From the NCBI RefSeq assembly GCF_026802175.1, contig NZ_CP113797.1, positions 2,395,026-2,459,025 on the forward strand: a DNA stretch of 64,000 bases, written 5' to 3'. The position numbers and the translations under genes are program-made. Numbering within the stretch: position 1 is the first letter of the stretch; each line of letters begins with the position of its first letter. Source of the stretch: Thermocoleostomius sinensis A174 (GTDB lineage Bacteria > Cyanobacteriota > Cyanobacteriia > Elainellales > Elainellaceae). Below the pieces are notes generated by a model, which was not told the origin of the DNA, did no database searches, and saw nothing but the letters and a program-made list of their open reading frames with translations. Positions 8,634 through 17,058 of the stretch are shown in pieces.

Positions 8634-8773
8634 GGGTTGCAAGAGGTCCATTGGCTACTAGCCGCAACCATCATAGCGGCGTACTATCTACCAATATTTC
8701 AGCAATACTCAGAGGAGCAGATTTCTGTCCCTAGGTTGGTTGCGTTTTGTCGCGTTTTTGTCACTCAACTGAA

Positions 8774-8820
8774 ATCTTTACAGCTATAAATTGAACTCTA
8801 TTCTTTGAGTTTGTAAAGAT
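8774..8820. promoter_or_regulatory. nested inverted repeat upstream of OCP
   Basis: A perfect 9-bp inverted repeat, atctttaca (8774-8782) with tgtaaagat (8812-8820), encloses a second one, aactc (8794-8798) with gagtt (8807-8811). A further half-site ctttaca follows at about 8834. The element ends 109 bp upstream of the OCP start. Symmetry of this kind suits a dimeric regulator operator or an mRNA leader hairpin. Function is inferred. Confidence 0.55.
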
Positions 8821-8929
8821 AATTTTACTAAACTTTACATTTTGTGATAATTTACTCATAAAGCTTCCTATAGGGCTTTGCCTTTTTATCTCTGCTTCTG
8901 TTGTAAATTTCGTCAGGTAGGTTTGTGAC

Positions 8930-9889
8930 ATGCCGTTTACTATTGATTCGGCCCGTGGAATTTTTCCTAGTACTTTGTCGGCTGACGCAGTACCGGCTAC
9001 GATCGCTCGATTCAACTTGCTGAGTGCCGAAGACCAGCTTGCCTGGACTTGGTTTGCCTATCGGGAAATGGGAAAAACAATCACAATCGCGGCTCCAGGA
9101 GCGGCTAGTATGCAGTTTGCAGAAGCCACACTGAATCAAATTCGACAAATGAGCTTTCCTGAGCAAACGCAGGTAATGTGTGACTTGGCAAATCATGCAG
9201 ATACGCCAATTTGCCGCACGTATGCAGCCTGGACTCCAAACATCAAGCTGGGATTTTGGTATCAGTTGGGGCAGTGGATGGATCAGGGAATTGTTGCTCC
9301 AATTCCAGCAGGCTATCAACTGTCTGCTAATGCTTCTGCGGTGTTGCAAGCACTGAGAGAGTTAGACCAAGGACAACAGATTACTGTTTTGCGCAGTGCC
9401 GTTGTAGACATGGGATTTGACCCAGACAAACTAGGTGATTATACAAGGGTTTCTGAGCCAGTGGTGCCGCCAAAGGATGCATCACAGCGCACTCAGGTAA
9501 CGATCGAAGGGATCACAAATCCGACCGTTTTAAGCTATATGAACAACCTCAACGCTAACGATTTCGGAGCACTGATCGATCTGTTCGCGCCAGATGGGGC
9601 CCTTCAACCTCCCTTTCAACGCCCGATCGTTGGCAGAGATGCTATTTTGCGGTTCTTCAATGAAGAGTGTCAAAACCTCAATCTGTTGCCAGAGCGCGGG
9701 GTGTCTGAACCGGCCGAAGGCGGTTACACTCAGATTAAAGTCACAGGCAAGGTGCAAACTCCGTGGTTTGGTGCGGCGGTGGGCATGAATATGGCTTGGC
9801 GGTTCTTGCTCAATCCTCAGGGCAAAATTTTCTTTGTGGCGATCGATTTACTCGCCTCTCCCAAAGAGCTATTGAATTTAATTCGCTAG
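8930..9889 (+). CDS. ocp: orange carotenoid-binding protein (OCP)
   Basis: A 319-residue photoactive keto-carotenoid protein, essentially colinear with Synechocystis OCP and of OCP1 type. The N-terminal helical domain begins MPFTIDSARGIFP and carries Y44, W110 and the phycobilisome-binding R155 at the conserved positions. After a linker of about residues 165-190, the NTF2-like C-terminal domain holds Y203 and W290, the predicted hydrogen-bond partners of the carotenoid carbonyl (Y201/W288 in Synechocystis; numbering here is shifted by two). It senses strong blue-green light and quenches phycobilisome energy as heat. A good ribosome-binding site (aggtagg) precedes the ATG. A terminator lies between it and FRP. 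No ketolase gene lies beside it. Confidence 0.98.
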   Translation: MPFTIDSARGIFPSTLSADAVPATIARFNLLSAEDQLAWTWFAYREMGKTITIAAPGAASMQFAEATLNQIRQMSFPEQTQVMCDLANHADTPICRTYAAWTPNIKLGFWYQLGQWMDQGIVAPIPAGYQLSANASAVLQALRELDQGQQITVLRSAVVDMGFDPDKLGDYTRVSEPVVPPKDASQRTQVTIEGITNPTVLSYMNNLNANDFGALIDLFAPDGALQPPFQRPIVGRDAILRFFNEECQNLNLLPERGVSEPAEGGYTQIKVTGKVQTPWFGAAVGMNMAWRFLLNPQGKIFFVAIDLLASPKELLNLIR

Positions 9890-9929
9890 AGCGAGGCAAA
9901 TTTGCAGATAGCCTTAAATGATTGAATGG

Positions 9930-9960
9930 AGAGCGCTCTCACCAAGGGCGCTCTGTTTTT
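9930..9960 (+). terminator. intrinsic terminator between OCP and FRP
   Basis: Stem agagcgc (9930-9936) with gcgctct (9948-9954), an 11-base loop, then gttttt. It begins 40 bp after the OCP stop and ends 25 bp before the FRP start, so it should end most OCP transcripts and make FRP depend on read-through or its own promoter. Confidence 0.8.
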
Positions 9961-9985
9961 GACCGAAGTAACAGGTGTGATTAAC

Positions 9986-10315
9986 ATGCAAGTGAGTGAT
10001 GTGGAGTGGTCTCAGGCTGAACAAACGATCGCAAAAGCTGCGTTTGAGAAAGCCTATGAGCGGGAAATGAATGCGTTAATTGAGCAAGTACGTGGACAAG
10101 CCAGCACGATCGAAACGCTCAAGGATGTATGGCAATTACACGACTTTTTAAGTGCTAAACGGCACGATATGGATGGCAAATATGACTATCAATATGCCTC
10201 GCTGATCTTTGTGTTTGCAACATTGGTTAAAGAAGGATGGCTGTATCTTGATGAACTAGAGGGTCTAGCCGCGGATAAACTGATGAAAGTGGCTGTTTTG
10301 TCCCGCATGGAATAG
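9986..10315 (+). CDS. frp: fluorescence recovery protein (FRP)
   Basis: A 109-residue all-helical protein matching FRP: WSQAEQ near the start, then FEKAYEREMNALI, the hallmark DVWQLHDFLSAKRHDMDGKY, and LAADKL near the end. FRP dimers bind the OCP C-terminal domain, detach active OCP from phycobilisomes and speed its return to the orange form. The frame is open from 9926, but that extension runs through the terminator stem-loop. The ATG at 9986 (MQVSDVEWSQAE) gives the family length and is preferred. It sits 96 bp downstream of OCP, the usual arrangement. The separate transcription implied by the terminator would keep FRP below OCP. Confidence 0.95.
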   Translation: MQVSDVEWSQAEQTIAKAAFEKAYEREMNALIEQVRGQASTIETLKDVWQLHDFLSAKRHDMDGKYDYQYASLIFVFATLVKEGWLYLDELEGLAADKLMKVAVLSRME

Positions 10316-10538
10316 GCTTACCAACGGTTCTTACTTCCTACTGCAAACTTTTCTGAAAAAGCCTGGGCTTACGAATCTTTATCCTTGGCAAAGGCAATTT
10401 TTAACATAAACTTCCGATAAAGTTCACCGAAGCGACAGATTTTTTCTCGGATCTTGACTCGAGAACTCTGCAAAGAGTATTCAGATCGAGTCTTCAACCG
10501 TGCTTCTGTCGAAATCCGTGAATGTGGAGTGCTCCCTT

Positions 10539-11993
10539 ATGCCAAGCCAAGGTTTTCTGGGTTCTGCCAATCGAGTAGTGCCGTTTCTGGGGCTAGCGTT
10601 GGTGCTAGTAACAACAACGGCTCCGGCAACTGCGCAACCCTCAAATCTTCCTGTATTTCAAGGACCGATAGGAAGCCCGCCGCCTCAGCCCGACTCTTCC
10701 TATCGCTTGGGGGCTGGCGATCGAGTCCGCATTGACATTTTTCAGGTTGAACAATACAGCGGCGAAAATGAAGTGCAGCTTGATGGCACGCTGAACTTGC
10801 CCCTCGTTGGAAGTGTGTCCGTTGCAGGGTTAACGTTGTCTGAAGCAACCGACCTAGTTTCCAGTCGCTACAGTCAATTTCTGCGCCGACCGATCGTCAC
10901 TGTCACCTTACTCAATCGACGCCCTCTGCAAATTGCCATATCCGGAGAGGTGATTCGCCCCGGTTCCTATGCCGTATCTCAACAACAAGGTGAACAATAT
11001 CCCACCTTAACGCAACTGTTGCAAACCGCAGGTGGAATTACCCAAAGTGCGAATGTTCGGCAAATTCAGGTTCGTCGAACCACAACCGGAGAGGTCTTCA
11101 ATGTTGATCTATGGGAATTTTTGCAAACGGGCGATCTTCGCTATGATGTGACGCTGCGCGATGGTGATACGATCGTGGTGCCTGAAACGACCATCGCTCT
11201 GAATGAAGCGCCAGTTCTGGCCGCGTCTAATTTTGCCCCCGAATCGGGACGCCCGATTAACATCGCGGTGGTGGGTGAAGTATTCCGTCCTGGAGCCTAT
11301 ACGGTAACAGGTGGAACCAGCAACACACAAATTGCCGGAGAAACAGGAAATATCACGATCGGTAGCGATAGCAGCCTGCCTACGGTCACTCGCGCCATTC
11401 AGATAGCAGGAGGCATCAAACCGCTTGCCAACATTCGAGATGTCGAAATTCGCCGCCTGACCCGCACTGGGCAAGAACAGGTATTTAAAGTCAATTTGTG
11501 GTCACTGCTGCAAGGTGATTTGCGGCAGGATGCCATTCTGCAAGAGGGTGACACGGTCGTCATTCCTACTGCAACCGCGATTAGTCCCGAAGAAGCTTCA
11601 ACGCTCGGTGCAGCTAGCTTTTCACCGGATACGATTCAAGTCAACGTGGTTGGGGAAGTAAAAAATCCAGGTATTGTTAGCCTGCGACCTAACTCCACGT
11701 TGAACCAAGCAATTTTGGCGGCTGGTGGTGTCACCCCTCGCGCTAGCCGCAATTCTCTCGACTTCATTCGCCTAAATCCCGATGGAACAGTGACTCGCCA
11801 AGAGCTAGAGCTTGAATTAGGAGATGCCTTAGCCACGGGCAATAACCCGATCGTTCAAAATAACGATGTCATTGTTGTCGGCCGATCGGGCATTGCAAGA
11901 GCAGGCGATACCCTGGAAACGATTCTGGCTCCCTTGGGCAATGCATTCTCAATCTTTGAATTTCCGTTTAGATTCCTCAGGCTTTTCCGGTAA
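10539..11993 (+). CDS. Wza-like polysaccharide export protein with SLBB domains
   Basis: A 484-residue secreted protein from the ATG at 10539. A signal peptide (about residues 1-33, ending APATAQ) is followed by a Poly_export domain (YRLGAGDRVRIDIFQVEQYS) and three SLBB-type units marked by ISGEVIRPGSY, VVGEVFRPGAY and VVGEVKNPG. It would form the periplasmic/outer-membrane part of a Wzy-dependent capsule or exopolysaccharide exporter. No lipobox cysteine is visible at the signal-peptide end, unlike lipoprotein Wza. The frame extends 13 codons upstream to a weaker start; the ATG at 10539 begins a proper signal peptide. The Wzc-like partner starts 23 bp after the stop, so they form an operon. 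Confidence 0.9.
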   Translation: MPSQGFLGSANRVVPFLGLALVLVTTTAPATAQPSNLPVFQGPIGSPPPQPDSSYRLGAGDRVRIDIFQVEQYSGENEVQLDGTLNLPLVGSVSVAGLTLSEATDLVSSRYSQFLRRPIVTVTLLNRRPLQIAISGEVIRPGSYAVSQQQGEQYPTLTQLLQTAGGITQSANVRQIQVRRTTTGEVFNVDLWEFLQTGDLRYDVTLRDGDTIVVPETTIALNEAPVLAASNFAPESGRPINIAVVGEVFRPGAYTVTGGTSNTQIAGETGNITIGSDSSLPTVTRAIQIAGGIKPLANIRDVEIRRLTRTGQEQVFKVNLWSLLQGDLRQDAILQEGDTVVIPTATAISPEEASTLGAASFSPDTIQVNVVGEVKNPGIVSLRPNSTLNQAILAAGGVTPRASRNSLDFIRLNPDGTVTRQELELELGDALATGNNPIVQNNDVIVVGRSGIARAGDTLETILAPLGNAFSIFEFPFRFLRLFR

Positions 11994-12016
11994 CTCTCTC
12001 ATCTGAAGGTTTAGGC

Positions 12017-14224
12017 ATGAAGACCCAAGAATCCCTGCAACCCCTCCCGTTTGTTAATCCAACTCTGCCCAGCGAGAACGATGAAGGCGGACTTCACGTC
12101 GGTCAAGTCATTGCAACGCTGCGTCGCCGTCTGTTGCTAATTGTGGGTGTTGCGTCGGCAATTACCCTGGCAGCAGGACTAAAAGCCTTTACGGACACAC
12201 CCGTCTATGATGCCAAATTTGAAATTTTGGTACAGCCAGATTCGGCCGAATCCCAGGTGATTTCTTCCCTTGACGAAACTGGAAACAGACCAACATCCAG
12301 ACAGGCCGTTACCCCAGATGGAGTCAAGGCAGATTTATTGCAGATCCTGGCCAGTCCCAAAATTTTGGAACCCGTGGTACAAAAACTGCAAAATGAATCT
12401 CCTAATATCTGTTCGGAGTTACTGAATCCAGGTGCCGAAGATCCAGTGATTGATCCATCCCTATCGGAGGCAGAGGTGAGACGGCGTTGCTATGAGGCGA
12501 TGGTCAATAACCTAGCTATTACGACGCTGGCAGAGGAATCCAACATTGTTCAGGTCAGTTTTCGCGGCAACAACGAAGAGTCGGTTGTGAAAGTTTTAGA
12601 CCTAATTTCGGAAGCCTACCTTGCCTATAGCCTTGAATCACGACAAGCCGATATTCAACGAGGAATCAAATTTGTTGAGAACAAACTGCCAGATCTGCGC
12701 GATCGGGTGTCTGTATTGCAAGACCAACTTCAGCAACTTCGGCAACGCTATGTTTTGATTGACCCAGAGTCGAAGGGCAATGAGTTATCGAACCAGATTA
12801 GCGCCTTCTCCCAAGAACAGCTTCAGGCGCAGGTAGAGCTAGAGCAGTCGCGCACCCTTTCCTCCGATCTACAGGGACAACTTTCGCAATTACCCACCGA
12901 ATTAGCCGCGTCCTCTGCCCTCAGTGAAAACCCACGCTATCAAAACCTGATCGCTCAGTTATTAGCTCTCGACGGCGAAATTGCGCAAGCTTCCACAATC
13001 TATTTAGAAACGGCTCCTGAAATGGAAGTCTTGCTAGAACAACGGCGCAATATCCTATCGTTGCTGACGCGAGAAAGTCAAGTGGCGCAGCGGCAAGTGG
13101 GTGGGCAAGTTCGGCAACTAGAAGTGCGCGATCGGGCGTTACAACAAACCTTGGGATCACTCAGAGCTGATGTCAATGAACTAGCACTAGTTTCTCGCAT
13201 CTATACAGATATTCAGCGCGAGTTGCAAATTGCCACCGATAACCTAAATCAGTTTTTGGCTAAGCGCCAATTGCTTGAAATTGACGCTGCCCAGCGTGAA
13301 ATTCCGTGGGAGCTATTAACCCCTACCACCGAACCTGAACCGACCTCGGCCAGTTTGCCACAAAATTTGGTTTTAGGAGCAATTCTGGGCTTACTGGTTG
13401 GGATTGGGGCCGCATTGCTAGCAGAACGCATGACAGATGTGGTACAAACACCAGAGGAATTGAAACGAATTACAGGCTTTCCTATTTTGGGTGCTATTCC
13501 CAATAACGATTCATTGCTGGGTGCGTCGGGAATTAATAGTTTTGCAGTGTCGCTGCAACGATTGGATTCTGCCATCCAGCAAAACCAGCAAAACCAGGAT
13601 ATTAACCGCGCTAGGTATAAAGACATCGATGCCTTTTCTGAGGCGTTTCGATCGCTCTATGCCAACATTCGCTTACTCAATTCTGATTCACCGATTCAAT
13701 CGCTGGTGATTAGCTCAACCCAACCAGGCGAAGGAAAAACAACAACTGCTATTCACTTAGCGATGGCTGCATCAGCCATGACCCAGCGAGTTTTACTAGT
13801 AGAGACCGATCTACGCCGACCAAGACTCTATCAGTACCTCGGACTGCACCATTCAGGCGGATTAATTGATGTGATTTCTGGCGATCTTTCTGTAAAAGAA
13901 GCAATTCAGCGATCGACCTTTGAACCAAATATGTTTGTCCTGACAGCGGGTGCCATTCCCCCAGATCCCACCCGTGTGCTATCCTCTCAAAAAATGCAGC
14001 GCTTGATGGAGCAATTCCAAAACAGCTTTGATTTAGTGATTTATGATGCTCCTCCTCTAGTGAACTTCGCTGATGCTTACCTCATTGGGGCCCATACCAA
14101 CGGCATGATTTTGGTTTCGGAGGTAGGTAAATTGAGACGATCGGCCCTGGAGCAAGGATTAGACCGAGTTCAAGTTGCAAAAACACCTGTCTTGGGGATT
14201 GTCTTGCAACGGACAATGTCTTAG
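12017..14224 (+). CDS. Wzc/GumC-type polysaccharide co-polymerase with BY-kinase domain
   Basis: A 735-residue inner-membrane protein. The N-terminal Wzz domain has a first membrane helix (LLLIVGVASAITLAAG, about residues 36-51), then a periplasmic coiled-coil region with Gln/Leu-rich repeats (about 200-440) and a second helix (NLVLGAILGLLVGIGAALLA, about 450-470). The cytoplasmic P-loop kinase domain has Walker A SSTQPGEGKTTT, Walker A' RVLLVETDLRRPRLY and Walker B DLVIYDAPPL. It regulates chain length and export with the SLBB protein directly upstream. The C-terminus ends LGIVLQRTMS and lacks the tyrosine cluster that BY-kinases normally autophosphorylate, so control by tail phosphorylation is doubtful. 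Confidence 0.92.
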   Translation: MKTQESLQPLPFVNPTLPSENDEGGLHVGQVIATLRRRLLLIVGVASAITLAAGLKAFTDTPVYDAKFEILVQPDSAESQVISSLDETGNRPTSRQAVTPDGVKADLLQILASPKILEPVVQKLQNESPNICSELLNPGAEDPVIDPSLSEAEVRRRCYEAMVNNLAITTLAEESNIVQVSFRGNNEESVVKVLDLISEAYLAYSLESRQADIQRGIKFVENKLPDLRDRVSVLQDQLQQLRQRYVLIDPESKGNELSNQISAFSQEQLQAQVELEQSRTLSSDLQGQLSQLPTELAASSALSENPRYQNLIAQLLALDGEIAQASTIYLETAPEMEVLLEQRRNILSLLTRESQVAQRQVGGQVRQLEVRDRALQQTLGSLRADVNELALVSRIYTDIQRELQIATDNLNQFLAKRQLLEIDAAQREIPWELLTPTTEPEPTSASLPQNLVLGAILGLLVGIGAALLAERMTDVVQTPEELKRITGFPILGAIPNNDSLLGASGINSFAVSLQRLDSAIQQNQQNQDINRARYKDIDAFSEAFRSLYANIRLLNSDSPIQSLVISSTQPGEGKTTTAIHLAMAASAMTQRVLLVETDLRRPRLYQYLGLHHSGGLIDVISGDLSVKEAIQRSTFEPNMFVLTAGAIPPDPTRVLSSQKMQRLMEQFQNSFDLVIYDAPPLVNFADAYLIGAHTNGMILVSEVGKLRRSALEQGLDRVQVAKTPVLGIVLQRTMS

Positions 14225-14299
14225 TAGTATCTCAGCAGGGACAAAGCAGAAAATTCGTTTCCCGAATTTGCCCAACCACTCACTTTTATAACTTTAGAG

Positions 14300-14327
14300 A
14301 GAAGCGTATGCGGATGCGCTTCTTTTT
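14300..14327 (+). terminator. intrinsic terminator after the Wzc-like gene
   Basis: Stem agaagcg (14300-14306) with cgcttct (14317-14323), a 10-base loop and a following T-run, 76 bp after the Wzc-like stop. It closes the SLBB-Wzc operon. Confidence 0.8.
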
Positions 14328-14419
14328 CGTATCTTGCCAGCGTACAAAAACGATTTAGCGGCACTCTATTCAGGTTGTTGGATGGGCGATCGCAAAAGTC
14401 ATCAATGTACAATACCCAG

Positions 14420-14512
14420 TCTCTATCCGGTTGTACAGTATGCCAACCCCTGCCAACCTCTTTTTGCTAAGGAGAGGAGCCGCCAGCGGTGGGGTGAATG
14501 CCGATGCAGCCT
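14420..14512 (+). repeat. dispersed repeat, copy B
   Basis: Matches copy C (36708-36800) over its whole length: tctctatc-ggttgtac leader, ccaacccctgccaacctc arm, ggagaggagccgccagcgg core and gatgc near the end. It shares the core with copy A (1309-1365). Complementary pyrimidine and purine arms allow a hairpin. Confidence 0.75.
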
Positions 14513-14847
14513 GAAAAAGAATTGGTGTAACCTTTCAGAAAAGTAGAAAGATCGTGAAGAATCAGGAAATTACTTTCGTAATCATTGCTTTTCTAGCAGG
14601 CATGTGCCAACCTATCCTAGAAAGAATGTAAATTTAAGTTTCGGTCGGCGCTATTTCCAAAATTGTCCGGATCACGCTGAATCTGCAAGTATAGTCTTGA
14701 ATGCAGGCCGTTTTTTATCTGTTTTCTAGATTACTTGCTTATCAATTTGTTATCTACCCGGAGAGACCAGTTCTCTTCCAGAATAAGTCACTAGTGAGAG
14801 TCTCAGCAACGCGCAGGCCTGAATACACCCCGAAATCAGCTACATTG

Positions 14848-15121
14848 ACATCTACCACTTAAGCAACCTGCGGAACGCTACAAGTCATCTACCAAAGGTC
14901 AAACACCAACGTCAGGTTTGAAGAGGTTAGTGCGTCCGACATCTACCATTGAAGCTGAATTGTAATCTAGTTGAACTTGCATCAGCTTACTCCTAGGCCG
15001 CACCTATACGATCAGGCAGACGCCAACTCTACCTTTTGCGTCTGTTCATAGCATCTATCGCATTAAGACTTTTTATTCGTTTGATGAAGTGTTGCAGGCT
15101 GGTTTCGCTGCCACATCTACC
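14848..15121. repeat. scattered catctacc words
   Basis: The word (a)catctacc occurs at 14848, 14885 (tcatctacc), 14939 and 15113, with a weaker form actctacc at 15026. Spacing is irregular (37, 54, about 87 and 87 bp), so it is not a CRISPR-like array. The same word also occurs at about 26222 and 46853. It may be a repeated protein-binding site or decayed repeat; significance is unproven. Confidence 0.35.
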
Positions 15122-15358
15122 TTGAACACTGCTCAAGTCCGATCGATTCTGCACAGCCCAATTGCCTAGGTTTGCTTGCATGGAATCGAAGCACTGCGCT
15201 AATTCTCACTGGTTACAAGCTGAATTCGTTTGTTCCTCAATCGATCGGTAATCGATCGCATCCACACGGTTTCCCATTGAGGATACCTCATTGCCCCCGT
15301 GACATTGAACACGGATTGATTCGTGTATTCCTGTTGGACGTACTATTTTGAAAAACCT

Positions 15359-16186
15359 ATGCCTCCAGAAATTTCGCCTCCAATTCAAAGCGTAATTGGA
15401 TTTCCGATTACTGCTTTACCATTTGACGGACAAATTGCATTAATGATGAAATGGGCAAGTAAGCGGTTAAGCAAAACGGTTTGTGTCGCCAATGTCCACA
15501 TGTTGATGGAGGCGCATACAAATCCGTCATTTGCCTCTATCTTGCTCGAAGCTGATTTAGTTACGCCTGATGGTATGCCACTGGTATGGTTGATGAATCT
15601 ATTAGGCAATCATCATCAAAATCGCGTCGCCGGGATGGATATTCTGATGGCGCTGTGTGAGCAGATGGTATGCCAAAACATCAGTGTCTTCTTTGTCGGC
15701 TCTACGCCAGAGATTTTGAAGAAAATTCAACAGCATTTGTTTGAGGATTTTCCCACTTTGCAAATCGCTGGAATGGAGCCTTTGCCGTTTCGTCCACTGA
15801 CTCCTGAAGAAGACAACGCCTTGATTCAAAAGATCAATCAAAGTGGTGCAGGAATTGTTTTAGTGTCATTGGGATGTCCAAAGCAAGAAATTTGGATGAA
15901 CCAACACCAAGGCAAGATTCAAGCCGTTATGGTAGGCTTGGGCGGTGTGTTTCCTGTATACGCGGGCATTCATAAGCGTGCTCCCAATTGGGTGCGCCAG
16001 TTAGGGTTTGAGTGGTTATATCGCTTGATTCAAGAGCCGCGTCGCTTGTGGAAACGATACCTCAGCACCATTCCACCTTTCCTATACCTTGCTGGCGTTC
16101 AATTGACCAATTTTTGGTTAGGTCGTACGCACAAAGCCAAGGCATTTTACCAGCCCAAGCAGGTGAAGGAGCAAGTCAATGTCTAG
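15359..16186 (+). CDS. WecG/TagA/CpsF family glycosyltransferase
   Basis: A 275-residue GT26-type enzyme that transfers a sugar (typically N-acetylmannosamine or its uronic acid, or glucose) to a lipid-linked acceptor during surface polysaccharide assembly. Family signatures are ANVHMLMEAHTNPSF, LVTPDGMPLVWL, RVAGMDILMAL, VFFVGSTPEIL, LVSLGCPKQEIWM, VGLGGVFPVYAG and KRAPNWVRQLGFEWLYRLI. The C-terminal hydrophobic/basic segment would attach it to the membrane. A GTG at 15323 would add 12 residues; the ATG at 15359 (MPPEISPP) is preferred. It lies about 1.1 kb after the Wzc-like gene and probably serves the same polysaccharide. Confidence 0.92.
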   Translation: MPPEISPPIQSVIGFPITALPFDGQIALMMKWASKRLSKTVCVANVHMLMEAHTNPSFASILLEADLVTPDGMPLVWLMNLLGNHHQNRVAGMDILMALCEQMVCQNISVFFVGSTPEILKKIQQHLFEDFPTLQIAGMEPLPFRPLTPEEDNALIQKINQSGAGIVLVSLGCPKQEIWMNQHQGKIQAVMVGLGGVFPVYAGIHKRAPNWVRQLGFEWLYRLIQEPRRLWKRYLSTIPPFLYLAGVQLTNFWLGRTHKAKAFYQPKQVKEQVNV

Positions 16187-16671
16187 AAGAGTTTAGCTTG
16201 ATTGAAGCGATTCAGTGATTAGTTAAATAACTGCTAAGTGCTTAGAGGAGCTGCAATTTGCTGAACGATTTCAGCTTCACTCATTCACCTTGGTTGTTGA
16301 GCGTTGAGCGTTAGAATACTGAGGTGCAACGATCGGGATTATCAAGATCAGGTATCTAAAAGGTCGTCCAAGGGCTGAGAAAATGAACAATCTGTGAAGC
16401 CAACCTCTATGAAGGGATTGCCTTAGTTGACAGCTTGCTCAAGAGAACCAGTCGAGCTAACAAAATGAACCGATCGTGTAAGACGCATAATAACTGCCAG
16501 ACTTTCGCTACAGCTAGCGCCGTATCCAGTGACCTTATTCTTTCCTAGACGATCGATCCTCTATTGAACAGCAGCATAAGCAGTCTGCTAATTTAGCTCT
16601 TAGGGTGGAGGAAATAAGGTCTGGCCTTACTGACAATAGATTTACGTTTAACTCTTTGACAGAAGCCGCTT
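16187..16671. other. intergenic region
   Basis: 485 bp with no supported gene. A small direct repeat (gttgagc twice, about 16300) is the only repeat noticed. It contains the upstream region of the Pmp3-like gene. Confidence 0.4.
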
Positions 16672-16854
16672 ATGACACTCCTACGAATAGTTTTAGCCAT
16701 CCTCCTGCCTCCAGTGGGTGTTTTTCTCACCTACGGAGTAGGTCCCACCTTATTTATTAACATTTTGTTAACTTTGCTAGGCTGGTTGCCAGGCAGTATC
16801 CATGCTGTGTGGGCCATAGCCAAACACGAACAAAACTTGGGCCGTAGCCTCTAG
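16672..16854 (+). CDS. YqaE/Pmp3 family small membrane protein
   Basis: A 60-residue protein with two membrane helices, LRIVLAILLPPVGVFL and FINILLTLLGWLPGSIHAVW, the characteristic two-helix layout of UPF0057 (Pmp3/YqaE/Ric1). Homologues are induced by salt, cold or osmotic stress and affect membrane potential. The conserved LPPVGVFL and LGWLPGSIHAVWAI segments make the assignment secure despite the length. It stands alone, with an alcohol dehydrogenase convergent downstream. Confidence 0.93.
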   Translation: MTLLRIVLAILLPPVGVFLTYGVGPTLFINILLTLLGWLPGSIHAVWAIAKHEQNLGRSL

Positions 16855-17058
16855 ACAGATTTGTTTAGCCAGTCGATGGCAATCACTACTGGCAATTTCA
16901 TGATTTCATGTTTGTTCTGAAGACTCGATCACGACAGGGGTGAGCATATCCGAATGCTTGCCCTTGTGGCATTGGTTGGCCTAGTAAATTGGAAATTGAA
17001 AATAAGTAAGCAGGTAGACGCGGGAAGAATAAACTAGAAATAAAGGATTTTCTCGCGG

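Larger units (their letters stand above)
14225..15358. other. long intergenic region before the WecG-type gene
   Basis: More than 1.1 kb with no convincing gene. It contains a terminator for the Wzc-like gene (14300-14327), copy B of the dispersed repeat (14420-14512) and a stretch with repeated catctacc words (14848-15121). Short ORFs here are not supported by composition or family. It probably holds the glycosyltransferase promoter and could host a non-coding RNA, but none was recognised. Confidence 0.5.

Noticed and set aside
9926-9985. Extended FRP start upstream of 9986
   Set aside because: The extension includes the OCP terminator stem-loop and is absent from the FRP family.
14848-15121. 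CRISPR array
   Set aside because: The repeated word is only 8-9 bp with irregular spacing and no spacers of constant length; no cas genes are present.
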